64,000 nt of DNA, taken from contig CP000875.1 of NCBI GenBank assembly GCA_000018565.1, positions 6,153,199-6,217,198 of the forward strand, in the 5' to 3' direction. Shown piece by piece: positions 41,936 to 49,959 of the stretch. Numbering within the stretch: the stretch's first letter is position 1; each line of letters begins with the position of its first letter. Under the pieces are notes generated by a model. It did not search any database. It was not told the DNA's origin and saw only the letters and a program-made list of their open reading frames with translations. Made by a program: the position numbers and the translations under genes. Origin of the DNA: Herpetosiphon aurantiacus DSM 785. Its GTDB lineage: Bacteria; Chloroflexota; Chloroflexia; Chloroflexales; Herpetosiphonaceae.

Positions 41936-42934
41936 ATGCGTGCAATTGTCTTTAGTGGTGGAGCCAATCGTGGCTCACTCCAAGCCGGAGCGGCCCTTGC
42001 GCTGCTCGAAGCCGGCATTATCCCCGATTTGGTTGTTGGTTCCTCGGTTGGTTCAATCAATGGCGCAGTTTTAGCTTGTCATCCTAATTTGGCAGGCATT
42101 CAGCGAATCGCTCAGCGCTGGAAAAGCGTCAAGCGCGAGGATATTTTTCCTGGTGGTTCGTTACGCTCGGCCTGGCGCGTGGTGCGTGGGCGTGGTTCGC
42201 TGCACCATAATCATGGCTTGCGGCGTTTTATTCTCTCGCTACTACCGCCCAATATTCGCCGCTTCAGCGATTTAGCAATTCCCTTTTTCGTCACGGCTAC
42301 CAACTATCGCACTGGTGATATGCATTTGTTTGGCGATGATCCCCGTGAGCGCTTGGTTGATGCTTTGATGGCCAGCGCTGCCGTACCACCTTATTTGCCA
42401 GCCTATCATTATCGCGGCGAAACTTACCTTGATGGTGGGTTTGTCTCGAATTTGCCAATTGGCGTGGCCTTACAGCAAGGCGCTAGCGAAATTTGGGCTT
42501 TGGAAATTGGGCTTGATGCAGCCGCCACCGTGCCGCCGTTTGGGGTGCGTGGCTCATTGACCCGCACATTCGATGCCTTGATGCGTCGTCAAATGGCTCA
42601 TGAACGCGAATTAGTGCGCTTGGCAGCTAAGGCTGGGGTCAAAGTACATCATATTCAAATGTTGCATTACAGTGGGCTTGATGTGCGTGATTTTCGCTAT
42701 AGCAGCCAGTTGATGGATTTGGGCTACCAGAGTGCCAAAACCTACCTGAGTGAACAAAACCAACTAGCACCAGTCGCAGCGCCAATTGAACCCGCTCGGC
42801 GTAGCAAAGTTGAGGCGGCTTTACGCACCAGCATTGCGGCTCAAGCTCAATTAGCCCGTTTACGCTTCGGCATTTTGCGCGGTATGTTACGCCGCCAAGG
42901 CTTACCCCAGGATTCAGTTATTCCACCAAGTTAA
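41936..42934 (+). CDS. Patatin-like phospholipase family protein
   Basis: 332 residues. The patatin catalytic dyad is clear: an oxyanion Gly-rich loop (VFSGGANRGSLQAG), the nucleophile Ser in VVGSSVGSINGAV (GxSxG, about residue 40) and the Asp in TYLDGGFVSNLPIG (DGG, about residue 165). It should hydrolyse acyl esters of phospholipids or other lipids. No signal peptide is seen; similar bacterial proteins are cytoplasmic or membrane-peripheral. A C-terminal basic, Ala/Arg-rich tail (about 285-332) may bind membranes. A convergent pssA gene follows, separated by a hairpin terminator. Confidence 0.88.
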   Translation: MRAIVFSGGANRGSLQAGAALALLEAGIIPDLVVGSSVGSINGAVLACHPNLAGIQRIAQRWKSVKREDIFPGGSLRSAWRVVRGRGSLHHNHGLRRFILSLLPPNIRRFSDLAIPFFVTATNYRTGDMHLFGDDPRERLVDALMASAAVPPYLPAYHYRGETYLDGGFVSNLPIGVALQQGASEIWALEIGLDAAATVPPFGVRGSLTRTFDALMRRQMAHERELVRLAAKAGVKVHHIQMLHYSGLDVRDFRYSSQLMDLGYQSAKTYLSEQNQLAPVAAPIEPARRSKVEAALRTSIAAQAQLARLRFGILRGMLRRQGLPQDSVIPPS

Positions 42935-42956
42935 ATTATTGTTGAACTTTTTGCTG

Positions 42957-42985
42957 ATTGGGCGTAGTTGGTTGCTACGCCCAAT
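42957..42985. terminator. Bidirectional hairpin terminator
   Basis: ATTGGGCGTAG (42957-42967) and CTACGCCCAAT (42975-42985), perfect 11-base stem, between the convergent patatin and pssA genes. Confidence 0.65.
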
Positions 42986-42990
42986 TGTCG

Positions 42991-43689
42991 TTAAGCGGCA
43001 CTGCGCGAACCACGCCCGCGAATTGCCCAAACAATGTTGGCAATCATTCCATAGGAGATATAGCTGAGGGGTAAGACATACAAAAATTGGCTTGGTCGAG
43101 CGAGTGCCAACACAAAGATCACGATAAAGGCGATCCGAATTGGCAAGAAGGTTTCAAAGGCAATTTGCTCGACGCTAGGGAAACGCAAGGTGCTAATCAT
43201 CAAAAAGCCGGTAAAGCCAATTAATGCTGTTGCCACATACGGGTTGAGTGCACCAGTGTAGAGTGCCAACGAAGCAGCGGTCATACCCGCCATTGGAATC
43301 GGCATACCCACAAAAAAGCGTTTATCCGAGCTGGTAATCAAATTGTAGCGAGCTAAACGGCCAGCGCCACAGCACACAAAAATGCCCGCAGCGATTGTGC
43401 CAATCCAGCCGACTTCGCGCAACGATATTTGGTAGATCAGCAAGGCTGGAGCAGTGCCAAACGAAACGACATCGGCTAGTGAATCTAATTCCTTGCCAAA
43501 CTCGCCACTTACGCCCAACATGCGAGCGGCGCGACCATCGAGGGTATCAAAACTTGCAGCCAAACAAATCAGCACAGCGGCTTTGAAGGCCTGACCATCA
43601 ACAGCAGCAATAACTGCTAAAAAGCCGCAAAACAGGTTGCCCGACGTAACAAGATTGGGAACCCATGAACGGCGAAATTTCACAGCCAT
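42991..43689 (-). CDS. pssA: CDP-diacylglycerol-serine O-phosphatidyltransferase
   Basis: Makes phosphatidylserine from CDP-diacylglycerol and serine in the membrane. 232 residues, polytopic, with the CDP-alcohol phosphotransferase motif DTLDGRAARMLGVSGEFGKE followed by LDSLAD (pattern D-x2-D-G-x2-A-R-x8-G-x3-D-x3-D), about residues 47-72. The N-terminus RRSWVPNLVTSGNLFCGFLA is typical of the archaeal/Gram-positive type. Its start overlaps the psd stop by ten bases, so the psd-pssA pair is one operon making phosphatidylethanolamine. Confidence 0.93.
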   Translation of the reverse strand: MAVKFRRSWVPNLVTSGNLFCGFLAVIAAVDGQAFKAAVLICLAASFDTLDGRAARMLGVSGEFGKELDSLADVVSFGTAPALLIYQISLREVGWIGTIAAGIFVCCGAGRLARYNLITSSDKRFFVGMPIPMAGMTAASLALYTGALNPYVATALIGFTGFLMISTLRFPSVEQIAFETFLPIRIAFIVIFVLALARPSQFLYVLPLSYISYGMIANIVWAIRGRGSRSAA

Positions 43690-44342
43690 GCTCCAATCTG
43701 GGTCAACCCACCTTTGATGGCCTGCCCCTTCTTGACAAAGACGTTGATCGAGCCGCTTGGCACCAAAATATCGGTACGTGAGCCAAATTTAATTAAGCCA
43801 AAGCGTTCGCCTGCGCCTAATTCTTCGCCAACCACTGGCCATGTGATAATTCGACGAGCTACCAATCCAGCAATTTGGCTAATCAAAACTGGGCCATGCT
43901 CAGTTTCCAGCCCAAGATAGGCTCGTTCATTGACGATATCGGCTTCGCCATCCCAGGCAGCGCGAAATTCGCCTTGCACATAATCGCGATATTGGACTGT
44001 GCCAGCGCAAGGGGTGCGATTGATATGCACATCGAATACCGATAAGAAGGTGACGATTCGCGTGGCTTTGCCGCCAATAAAGCGAGGTTCATCAACTTCA
44101 TCGATCATCGTAATGTGGCCATCAGCGGCGGCGTATAAAATTGAACTATCGGCGGGGCATTCGCGGTCGGGGTCGCGGAAGAAATAGCTGGTAAAGGCTG
44201 TGAGCGCGAGAGGTAAGATCGCTGCCTTGCGACTAAATAACGCTGTCAGGGCGGTCAAACCCAAGCCGGCTCCGATGAAAGGCATGCCTTCGATGGCAAT
44301 ACCCGGCAGTGAACGGCGAACACGAGCGCGGTTAGAAGGCAT
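43680..44342 (-). CDS. psd: Phosphatidylserine decarboxylase proenzyme
   Basis: Decarboxylates phosphatidylserine to phosphatidylethanolamine. About 220 residues from ATG 44342 (AAGGAG upstream); the frame can extend to 44399 without a ribosome site. This is the short, archaeal-like Psd form, with an N-terminal membrane segment and LIKFGSRTDILVP carrying the Gly-Ser pair at which self-cleavage makes the pyruvoyl group. Also visible are DRECPADSSILYAAADG, TFLSVFDVHINRTPCAG and RRIITWPVVGEELGAGERFG. It is the first gene of the psd-pssA operon. Confidence 0.92.
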   Translation of the reverse strand: MPSNRARVRRSLPGIAIEGMPFIGAGLGLTALTALFSRKAAILPLALTAFTSYFFRDPDRECPADSSILYAAADGHITMIDEVDEPRFIGGKATRIVTFLSVFDVHINRTPCAGTVQYRDYVQGEFRAAWDGEADIVNERAYLGLETEHGPVLISQIAGLVARRIITWPVVGEELGAGERFGLIKFGSRTDILVPSGSINVFVKKGQAIKGGLTQIGAWL

Positions 44343-44416
44343 GAAGCGACTCCTTAAAAAAACTATTAGACAGGCCGTAAGTGGCGCTGCAACACGCATG
44401 CTTGGATTGAGGCGTA

Positions 44417-44425
44417 ATTATACCA
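44417..44425 (-). promoter_or_regulatory. Extended -10 promoter for psd-pssA
   Basis: On the minus strand TGG precedes TATAAT (44417-44422), an extended -10 element 75 bases before the psd start. The rest of the 311-base gap between psd and the pspC gene shows a TACAAT (44483-44488) on the plus strand and no genes. Confidence 0.5.
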
Positions 44426-44653
44426 TCGTGCTTTGTTAATTTCGCATTGCGTCAAAAATTCGACAGAGTGGGCTTGATTGCATACAATGCCAACCGCTTG
44501 CAAGCCCACACCCAAGGCTTGAACTTAGCACATACGAACCCTGCAAAAAAAGGTTTCAGCGTTTAGCCTGTTGGTGCGATGATTGCTTGCAACAATTGCA
44601 CCACAAAGCGCGTCATATCGATAGCAAAACTACACAAGGTTCGGAGGCAAACA

Positions 44654-45208
44654 ATGCAACCACGGTTATTGCGCTCCTACTACGACCGCAAACTTGCTGG
44701 CGTATGTGGAGGCTTAGGTGCTTATTTTGAAATTGATTCAACGCTGGTGCGTTTAGTCATGATTTTACTGGTCTTTACGGGCTTAACGTTTTTGATTTAT
44801 CCTGTATTGTGGTTGATTATGCCGAGCGAAAAACCTGGGGCGATGCCACCGCCCTTTATGCCGCAGCAACAAGCGGGGGTTGTGCCACCACCACAGCAAC
44901 CATTCAACAATGTTAGCTCGCCCTATCGCTATGATCCATTTACCGGCCAGCCAATCGCTGAGCAACCAGAAGCCTATACTGGCACAACCGTTCAAGTAAG
45001 GCCTGATCAATATATTCCGCCCTATTCGCAGGCTCAGCAACCAGCCCATGCGCCACGCTCAACCCGCAACAACAAGAAAGTGCTAGGGTTGTTGCTGCTG
45101 GCATTTGGCTTGATCACCTTTATCGATAAATTTGGTGGGGCAGCAGAATTTATTACGCCATTGTTGTTGATTGGCTTAGGGATCATGTTGTTTCGGCGGC
45201 GTGGCTAG
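44654..45208 (+). CDS. PspC-domain envelope-stress protein
   Basis: 184 residues. The N-terminal PspC domain (about 1-60) has LLRSYYDRKLAGVCGGLGAY with FEIDSTLVRL and a hydrophobic helix LLVFTGLTFLIYPVLWLIMP. A Pro/Gln-rich linker (about 65-145) leads to two C-terminal hydrophobic segments. The PspC family senses or relays membrane stress. A GGAGG lies eight bases before ATG 44654; the upstream frame is rejected because no ribosome site is seen there. The next gene follows after 18 bases and appears to be its operon partner. Confidence 0.88.
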   Translation: MQPRLLRSYYDRKLAGVCGGLGAYFEIDSTLVRLVMILLVFTGLTFLIYPVLWLIMPSEKPGAMPPPFMPQQQAGVVPPPQQPFNNVSSPYRYDPFTGQPIAEQPEAYTGTTVQVRPDQYIPPYSQAQQPAHAPRSTRNNKKVLGLLLLAFGLITFIDKFGGAAEFITPLLLIGLGIMLFRRRG

Positions 45209-45226
45209 CAGCGGGAGAAGTTGATT

Positions 45227-46102
45227 ATGACAGTTATGACAGAACAGGTGCAGCGACGCTCATTATTCTGGCCCTGTTTGCTGATAGGCCTTGGGGTGCT
45301 CGGGGCACTATCGGCAATCAATCTCTTTGATGCCAGTTTGTTTGATCTACTGGATGAGTTCTGGCCAGTCTTGTTGATCGGGGCTGGCCTCGATCTTTTG
45401 GTGGCGCGGAATCGGCCACGCTTCGGGCTGGGTTTAGCATTGGTAGTTTTGAGCGTGTTGGGTTTGTATGGCCTTACCTATACTGAACCCAACTATGAAA
45501 TCTATAGTGAGGCCTTAGCAGCGCCCCAAATGGCCCGCGTTGTTGTCAATGAACGTGGCAGCACGCTTGAAATCAAGCCTGAAATCCTCGATGGTCAAAC
45601 CTCGATTGCTGGGGTTGTGCAAGCAACCAATATTGGCTTGCGTGAACTGAATCCAGATAGCGAACATATCAGCATTGTTTTGGGCCAAGATGAGCCATTT
45701 GGTGGCAATAAAGGCCCGCAAACAATTTTGGTTTCCATGAATCATCCAGTTGATTTCGATTGGGATTTGCGTGATGTAACGTTAAATGCTGATTTATCAA
45801 CATTGCAAATTGGCAGAGTTGATGCTGAATTAGATGCAGGCTCGGCGGTTATTAACTTGGCTGAGCGTGGCGAATATCATTTCAATATCGATGCCACGAC
45901 CTTGGAATTAAATCTACCAATTAATATTCCAGTGCGAATTCAGCGCGATGATAATGCAACAGCCTTCAATCTCAATCGCGATTTGAATATTCAGCAAGTT
46001 GATGATGATCTCTATCGAAGCCCTGATTGGGAAGCTACGCCAGAGGAGTATCGCTTAGATATTTATCTCTCAGGATCAGCCTCGAGCATCACGATCAAGT
46101 AA
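45227..46102 (+). CDS. LiaF-like membrane protein with beta-rich C-terminus
   Basis: About 291 residues. Three hydrophobic segments at the N-terminus (about 10-105, including PCLLIGLGVLGALSAINLFD and FWPVLLIGAGLDLLVA) precede a soluble beta-strand-rich domain (about 110-290, VVVNERGSTLEIKPEILDGQ through NLPINIPVRIQRDDNA). The pattern resembles LiaF/toastrack proteins that accompany PspC in envelope-stress systems. ATG 45227 fits GGGAGAAG at a six-base spacing; TTG 45221 is too close. It is cotranscribed with the PspC-domain gene and ends at a strong terminator. No response regulator or kinase is adjacent. Confidence 0.7.
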   Translation: MTVMTEQVQRRSLFWPCLLIGLGVLGALSAINLFDASLFDLLDEFWPVLLIGAGLDLLVARNRPRFGLGLALVVLSVLGLYGLTYTEPNYEIYSEALAAPQMARVVVNERGSTLEIKPEILDGQTSIAGVVQATNIGLRELNPDSEHISIVLGQDEPFGGNKGPQTILVSMNHPVDFDWDLRDVTLNADLSTLQIGRVDAELDAGSAVINLAERGEYHFNIDATTLELNLPINIPVRIQRDDNATAFNLNRDLNIQQVDDDLYRSPDWEATPEEYRLDIYLSGSASSITIK

Positions 46103-46124
46103 TCATTGCCTTGCCAACCGAACC

Positions 46125-46162
46125 AATCCCGCAGCCATGAACTCCATGGCTGCGGGATTTTG
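46125..46162. terminator. Strong intrinsic terminator
   Basis: AATCCCGCAGCCATG (46125-46139)/CATGGCTGCGGGATT (46145-46159), a perfect 15-base stem with a five-base loop, then T residues. It serves the LiaF-like gene and, by symmetry, the convergent deaminase gene. Confidence 0.85.
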
Positions 46163-46165
46163 AGT

Positions 46166-48148
46166 TTAAGCTTGGGCTAGTTCAACGTATTCTTGCTTGA
46201 TAATGTGGTCGGGCTTGACTCCGGCCATCTGCAACAATTCGCTGATAATTTGGGTTTTGCCTTCAGCATCACGGGCCGACCAAGTACGGCTCTTGATTTC
46301 TAAATAGGTGCCTTTGGCGGGGCCACTGGTGATCATGTCGATATTGATCGCAAAATCAACCTCGCCATACATAATCCGCCAGCGGCGGCGATATTTCTCA
46401 ACTTCGATCACATGATCGGGCGAGAAATATTCACGATAGAAGCGTAACGAACGATCGGCTGGGGCGGTGTAGCGTGCCCGTGAAAGCAAGACTGCCGAGG
46501 GCAAATCTTCACGCTCATTGGGCATGGTCAAAGTCAAATTGTATTTTGGCTCAAGCCGCGAGCCATCAACCCGATGATCTTCACGGTAACGAATCCGCCC
46601 ACGACTAGGATCATCGAAGCTGAAGTAGGTGTCGTATTGCTTGCGTTCGCTCGCCTTGGTAATTTCGACCGCCTCTGATTCGAGGAAAGCTTCAACGCTG
46701 CTAGCATCTTCCAAACGCGCCTTGACTTGAACTTCGAAGATTTCGGCTTGTTTAACTCCACCGATCGCCAGAATTTTATCCAACAAATTGACTTCACGTT
46801 GGCTGAGGAATTGATTGATCGTTTCGGCGATCCGCAGGGCATTGCTCCGAACTTCGGTTTCATCAAGCGTCAACAATTGGCGATCTTGCAGTACCCAAGC
46901 ACCATCGATCAACACATGGCGTACATCGCCCGAACGGGCTGAGTAGACCAAGTGATTGTAGATTGAATCGTTGCTGTAGTTATAGGCTGGAGCTGGCACG
47001 ACGTGCAATCCACCCAAATCAACAATTGTGATATCGGCGCGTTTGCCCGCTTCGACGCTGCCAACCAAATGATCAAGGTGCACAGCTTTAGCACCCATGC
47101 TCGTAGCCATAGCAAAAGCCTGCTTGGCGTTGACTACGGTGGGATCGCCCGTGACACCCTTGGGCAAGATGGCTGCTAAGTGCACTTCCAACCACAAATC
47201 CTGGTCGTCGTTGGAGGCGGGGCCATCAGTGCCAAGCCCTACATTCACACCAGCTTGCAGCATTTCGCCATATTTGGCCACGCCGCTCGCCAGTTTGAGG
47301 TTGCTGGTTGGGCAGGGCACGGCTCCTGCGTTATGCTTTTTGAGTAATTGCATATCACGTTTGTCGATGTGTACACAGTGGGCCGCAATCCCTTTATCGG
47401 TGAAGGCATCCAAATCAGCGACATAGGCGATTGGCGATTTATCGACCAACTGGCGGGCTTCTTCGACTTCGCGGGCGGTTTCGCTGAGGTGAGTTACTAG
47501 CGGCACATCGAATTCGCGAGCCAATTCGGCGGCAGCGCGATAGATGGTGCTGTTACAGGTGTAGGGTGCGTGCGGCGCAATCGCCGGAATCACCCGACCA
47601 TGATCTTTCCATTGCTCGAAAAAGCGGCGAGTGCGCTCTAGACCTTCGTCGTAAGAGGCAGCATCGGGGGTTGGCCATTTCATCACGGTTTGGCCACAGA
47701 TCGCCCGCATCCCAGCTTGATCAGCGGCGCGGGCTACTTCTTCCTCGAAATAATACATATCGACGAAGCTGGTAATGCCGCCCTTGATCATTTCGGCACA
47801 CGAGAGGCGCGTGCCATGGTAGACAAATTCGGGGTTAACAAAGCGACTCTCGACCGGAAACATATAGCCATAGAGCCACACATCCAGCTGCTGATCGGCG
47901 ACGATGCCGCGCAACAAACTCATTGGAACGTGAGCATGGCCGTTGATTAAGCCAGGCACAATGGCATGATTGTTACAGTCGATCGTTTGGCTGGCGGTAT
48001 AGCGTTCGCGCAACTGGCTGCTTGGCCCGACCTCGACGATTGCACCAGCCTGAATTGCCACCCCACCATCACGAATGATCGTGCCTGCTGCGTCCATTGT
48101 GACGACGATGCCATTAAGCAGCAGGGTATCAATTTGTTGTAAAGCCAT
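46166..48148 (-). CDS. MTA/SAH deaminase-type amidohydrolase fused to a CYTH domain
   Basis: 660 residues in two parts. Residues 1-440 are an MtaD-type amidohydrolase that deaminates 5'-methylthioadenosine or S-adenosylhomocysteine: INGHAHVPMSLLRG (metal HxH at 71/73), TSFVDMYYFEEE, IAPHAPYTC, VTHLSETAREVEEA, HCVHIDK and GLGTDGPASNDDQDLW. Residues about 460-655 are a CYTH domain (triphosphate-tunnel metalloenzyme fold): EIFEVQVKARLEDASSVEAF, YDTYFSFDDPSRGRIRYRED, and LEIKSRTWSARDAEGKTQII with a final IIKQEYVEL. The canonical ExExK entry motif reads E-V-Q-V-K. CYTH domains bind triphosphates such as thiamine triphosphate, ATP or long-chain polyphosphate. The fusion is unusual and its CYTH ligand is unknown. 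AAGGAGG lies before ATG 48148. Confidence 0.85.
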   Translation of the reverse strand: MALQQIDTLLLNGIVVTMDAAGTIIRDGGVAIQAGAIVEVGPSSQLRERYTASQTIDCNNHAIVPGLINGHAHVPMSLLRGIVADQQLDVWLYGYMFPVESRFVNPEFVYHGTRLSCAEMIKGGITSFVDMYYFEEEVARAADQAGMRAICGQTVMKWPTPDAASYDEGLERTRRFFEQWKDHGRVIPAIAPHAPYTCNSTIYRAAAELAREFDVPLVTHLSETAREVEEARQLVDKSPIAYVADLDAFTDKGIAAHCVHIDKRDMQLLKKHNAGAVPCPTSNLKLASGVAKYGEMLQAGVNVGLGTDGPASNDDQDLWLEVHLAAILPKGVTGDPTVVNAKQAFAMATSMGAKAVHLDHLVGSVEAGKRADITIVDLGGLHVVPAPAYNYSNDSIYNHLVYSARSGDVRHVLIDGAWVLQDRQLLTLDETEVRSNALRIAETINQFLSQREVNLLDKILAIGGVKQAEIFEVQVKARLEDASSVEAFLESEAVEITKASERKQYDTYFSFDDPSRGRIRYREDHRVDGSRLEPKYNLTLTMPNEREDLPSAVLLSRARYTAPADRSLRFYREYFSPDHVIEVEKYRRRWRIMYGEVDFAINIDMITSGPAKGTYLEIKSRTWSARDAEGKTQIISELLQMAGVKPDHIIKQEYVELAQA

Positions 48149-48269
48149 TTGGCCTCCTTATGTTGCACAAAAGCACAAGCATCATCGCTTGTGCCTTAGA
48201 TGGCATATTTGGGTCCCGTCTGGCGGGAGGTATTCAGGTGATTGTACCACGATTTCGGTTAAATGTGGA

Positions 48270-49160
48270 TCAAGCGGCGGCTAAATGTTGGGCAAAGACA
48301 TATTTAGTTGTGTTAACGAGGGTTTGTGCGCCCATTATGAATGCTTGGGTTTCGTGATAATCGAGCACACTATACAGCTGGGCAATTCGTTGGCGCAGGG
48401 CACTGCGGGCCGCATGCCAATAGCCCCAGCCCGTGGCATTCAGCCGCAAACCGCGATCATCACGGGTGATCCATTGTTGGGCTAATAACCCATCGATCGT
48501 GCTTTCGGCGCAAATACCCAAATAGGGATCAACTGCGATTAATAAATCTGGGCGCGAGATCGGATTATGATGTTTAACAATTGAACGCAAAATCATGCCC
48601 TGGGCTGGGCTGATGCCACAGGCTTGCCATGCCAAGGCCTTCGCATCGGCGCGATAGTTGCTCAACGCGGTGCAAACCATCAGGGCACGTTCTTCAAAAG
48701 TTATGGCTTTATGGGCGCTAGGCCTTGGTCCATAGGCATATAGCAAATGATCAAGGCAGGCTTGAGTTGGAATTGCCTCGCATAAGCGCTCGCCATATTC
48801 GGCCACCGCATGGGCCGCAGCTTCCGGCCAAACATCAAATAATTCTTGAATCAAATCGGCTCGTTCAATCAGATACGCCAAGTAATGTGGCCCAGGCTCG
48901 TATTTGCCACGTTCAAGCACTAACCAGCCTTTGCGTAAAGCCTTCTCTAACACACTCGCTACAATCAATGGGGTGTAGTAATGGAGATAATTGACATAAC
49001 CATGAAGGGTTTGACGTGGATAACGGACAACGGCTTCGATCAGCAATAGATCGCGCCAAGAGCCAAAGGTGCGTTTGCCAAAGTTGTGCCAACGGGGGTG
49101 GTCGATCAAGCTGTGGTAGACAGCATGAATGGCGGTGGGCAAAGAGTGTACTGTCATCAT
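48270..49160 (-). CDS. Unknown protein, possible winged-helix regulator
   Basis: 296 residues with no signal peptide or membrane segment. An N-terminal helical region with LLLIEAVVRYPRQTLHGYVN and VASVLEKALRKGWLVLERGK looks like a small winged-helix. A middle helical domain is followed by SRPDLLIAVDPYLGICAEST and LLAQQWITRDDRGLRLNATG, again wing-like (a second helix-turn-helix/wing pattern). This layout suits a DNA-binding protein or one that uses winged helices for protein contact. No family is recognised. GAGGAGG precedes the two adjacent ATGs. It is flanked by the MtaD-CYTH gene and a YdcF-like gene on the same strand. Confidence 0.5.
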   Translation of the reverse strand: MMTVHSLPTAIHAVYHSLIDHPRWHNFGKRTFGSWRDLLLIEAVVRYPRQTLHGYVNYLHYYTPLIVASVLEKALRKGWLVLERGKYEPGPHYLAYLIERADLIQELFDVWPEAAAHAVAEYGERLCEAIPTQACLDHLLYAYGPRPSAHKAITFEERALMVCTALSNYRADAKALAWQACGISPAQGMILRSIVKHHNPISRPDLLIAVDPYLGICAESTIDGLLAQQWITRDDRGLRLNATGWGYWHAARSALRQRIAQLYSVLDYHETQAFIMGAQTLVNTTKYVFAQHLAAA

Positions 49161-49239
49161 CGTGTGGCCTCCTCTGAAAGCACATACGCTGACTTTGACG
49201 CACGGATGCTCAGTTTATGGTATCCCAAAAGTCATGATC

Positions 49240-49848
49240 TTATTGATCTAAGAGTACATAGGCGAGGTAGGCCAAGGCTTCGCGACTGGTAGCTTTGATA
49301 CTAGCCCAATTCGTAGTTGGGCTATTGGCTTTGACGGGCGCTCCAAAGCTCGTAATGCCATAGTCGTGGGCCATTTTGAGTGCTCGTAGTAGGTGCGGCG
49401 GGTCGGTCACGATCAATAAACTATCGATCTGCTGGCGCTGCATTTCATCGTGGACTGCCAACAAGGTGCTACGGGTATCGCTGCCTTGGGCCACGCTGAT
49501 GATCAAGGTTGGATCAATTGAGTGTTCGATCAAATAATCGTAGGCAACTGAGGCTTCTGAGCGCGTATCGTTGAGGCCAGTGCCACCCGAAACAATGATT
49601 CGGCGGGCATAACCCAAGCGATACAGACGAATTGCTTCGGTCAGCCGCGCTTCCAAAACTGGCGATGGCTCGCCATCCCATTGGGCCGCGCCGAGCACCA
49701 ACAAGGCATCAACGGGGCGTAATTCAGCTCGTTGGGCTTGGCGATAGACAATATAGCCCGTACTGATAAAAATTACCGCTGCCAAACACAAGCTGGCGAG
49801 TAGCCCGCGGATGCTGCGACGAAGCCATTGTTTTGCTGGTGATTGCAT
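49240..49848 (-). CDS. YdcF/SanA-like DUF218 membrane protein
   Basis: 202 residues. One N-terminal transmembrane helix (LLASLCLAAVIFISTGYIVY) precedes a DUF218 domain with DALLVLGAAQWDGEPSPVLE, RLYRLGYARRIIVSGGTGLN, ARGSDTRSTLLAV-type residues (QGSDTRSTLLAVHDEMQ) and IVTDPPHLLRALKMAHDYG. The family includes SanA (vancomycin exclusion) and YdcF in E. coli, linked to envelope integrity, without a firmly assigned reaction. It is probably anchored with the domain outside the cytoplasm. It is the first gene of a minus-strand run of three spaced genes. Confidence 0.85.
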   Translation of the reverse strand: MQSPAKQWLRRSIRGLLASLCLAAVIFISTGYIVYRQAQRAELRPVDALLVLGAAQWDGEPSPVLEARLTEAIRLYRLGYARRIIVSGGTGLNDTRSEASVAYDYLIEHSIDPTLIISVAQGSDTRSTLLAVHDEMQRQQIDSLLIVTDPPHLLRALKMAHDYGITSFGAPVKANSPTTNWASIKATSREALAYLAYVLLDQ

Positions 49849-49920
49849 TGCGATCCTTTGCCTTAGTTTGCTGCTTTACGCGCTATCCTACCACGCTCAA
49901 GCCAGTTGCGGCGCAATCTC

Positions 49921-49929
49921 TGCTACAAT
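49921..49929 (+). promoter_or_regulatory. Extended -10 promoter for the mtnA-like gene
   Basis: TGC followed by TACAAT (49924-49929), about 30 bases before the chosen start at 49960. No well-spaced -35 is seen. Confidence 0.5.
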
Positions 49930-49959
49930 TTTAGCATCATAACATAGATGAGGTTGCTG

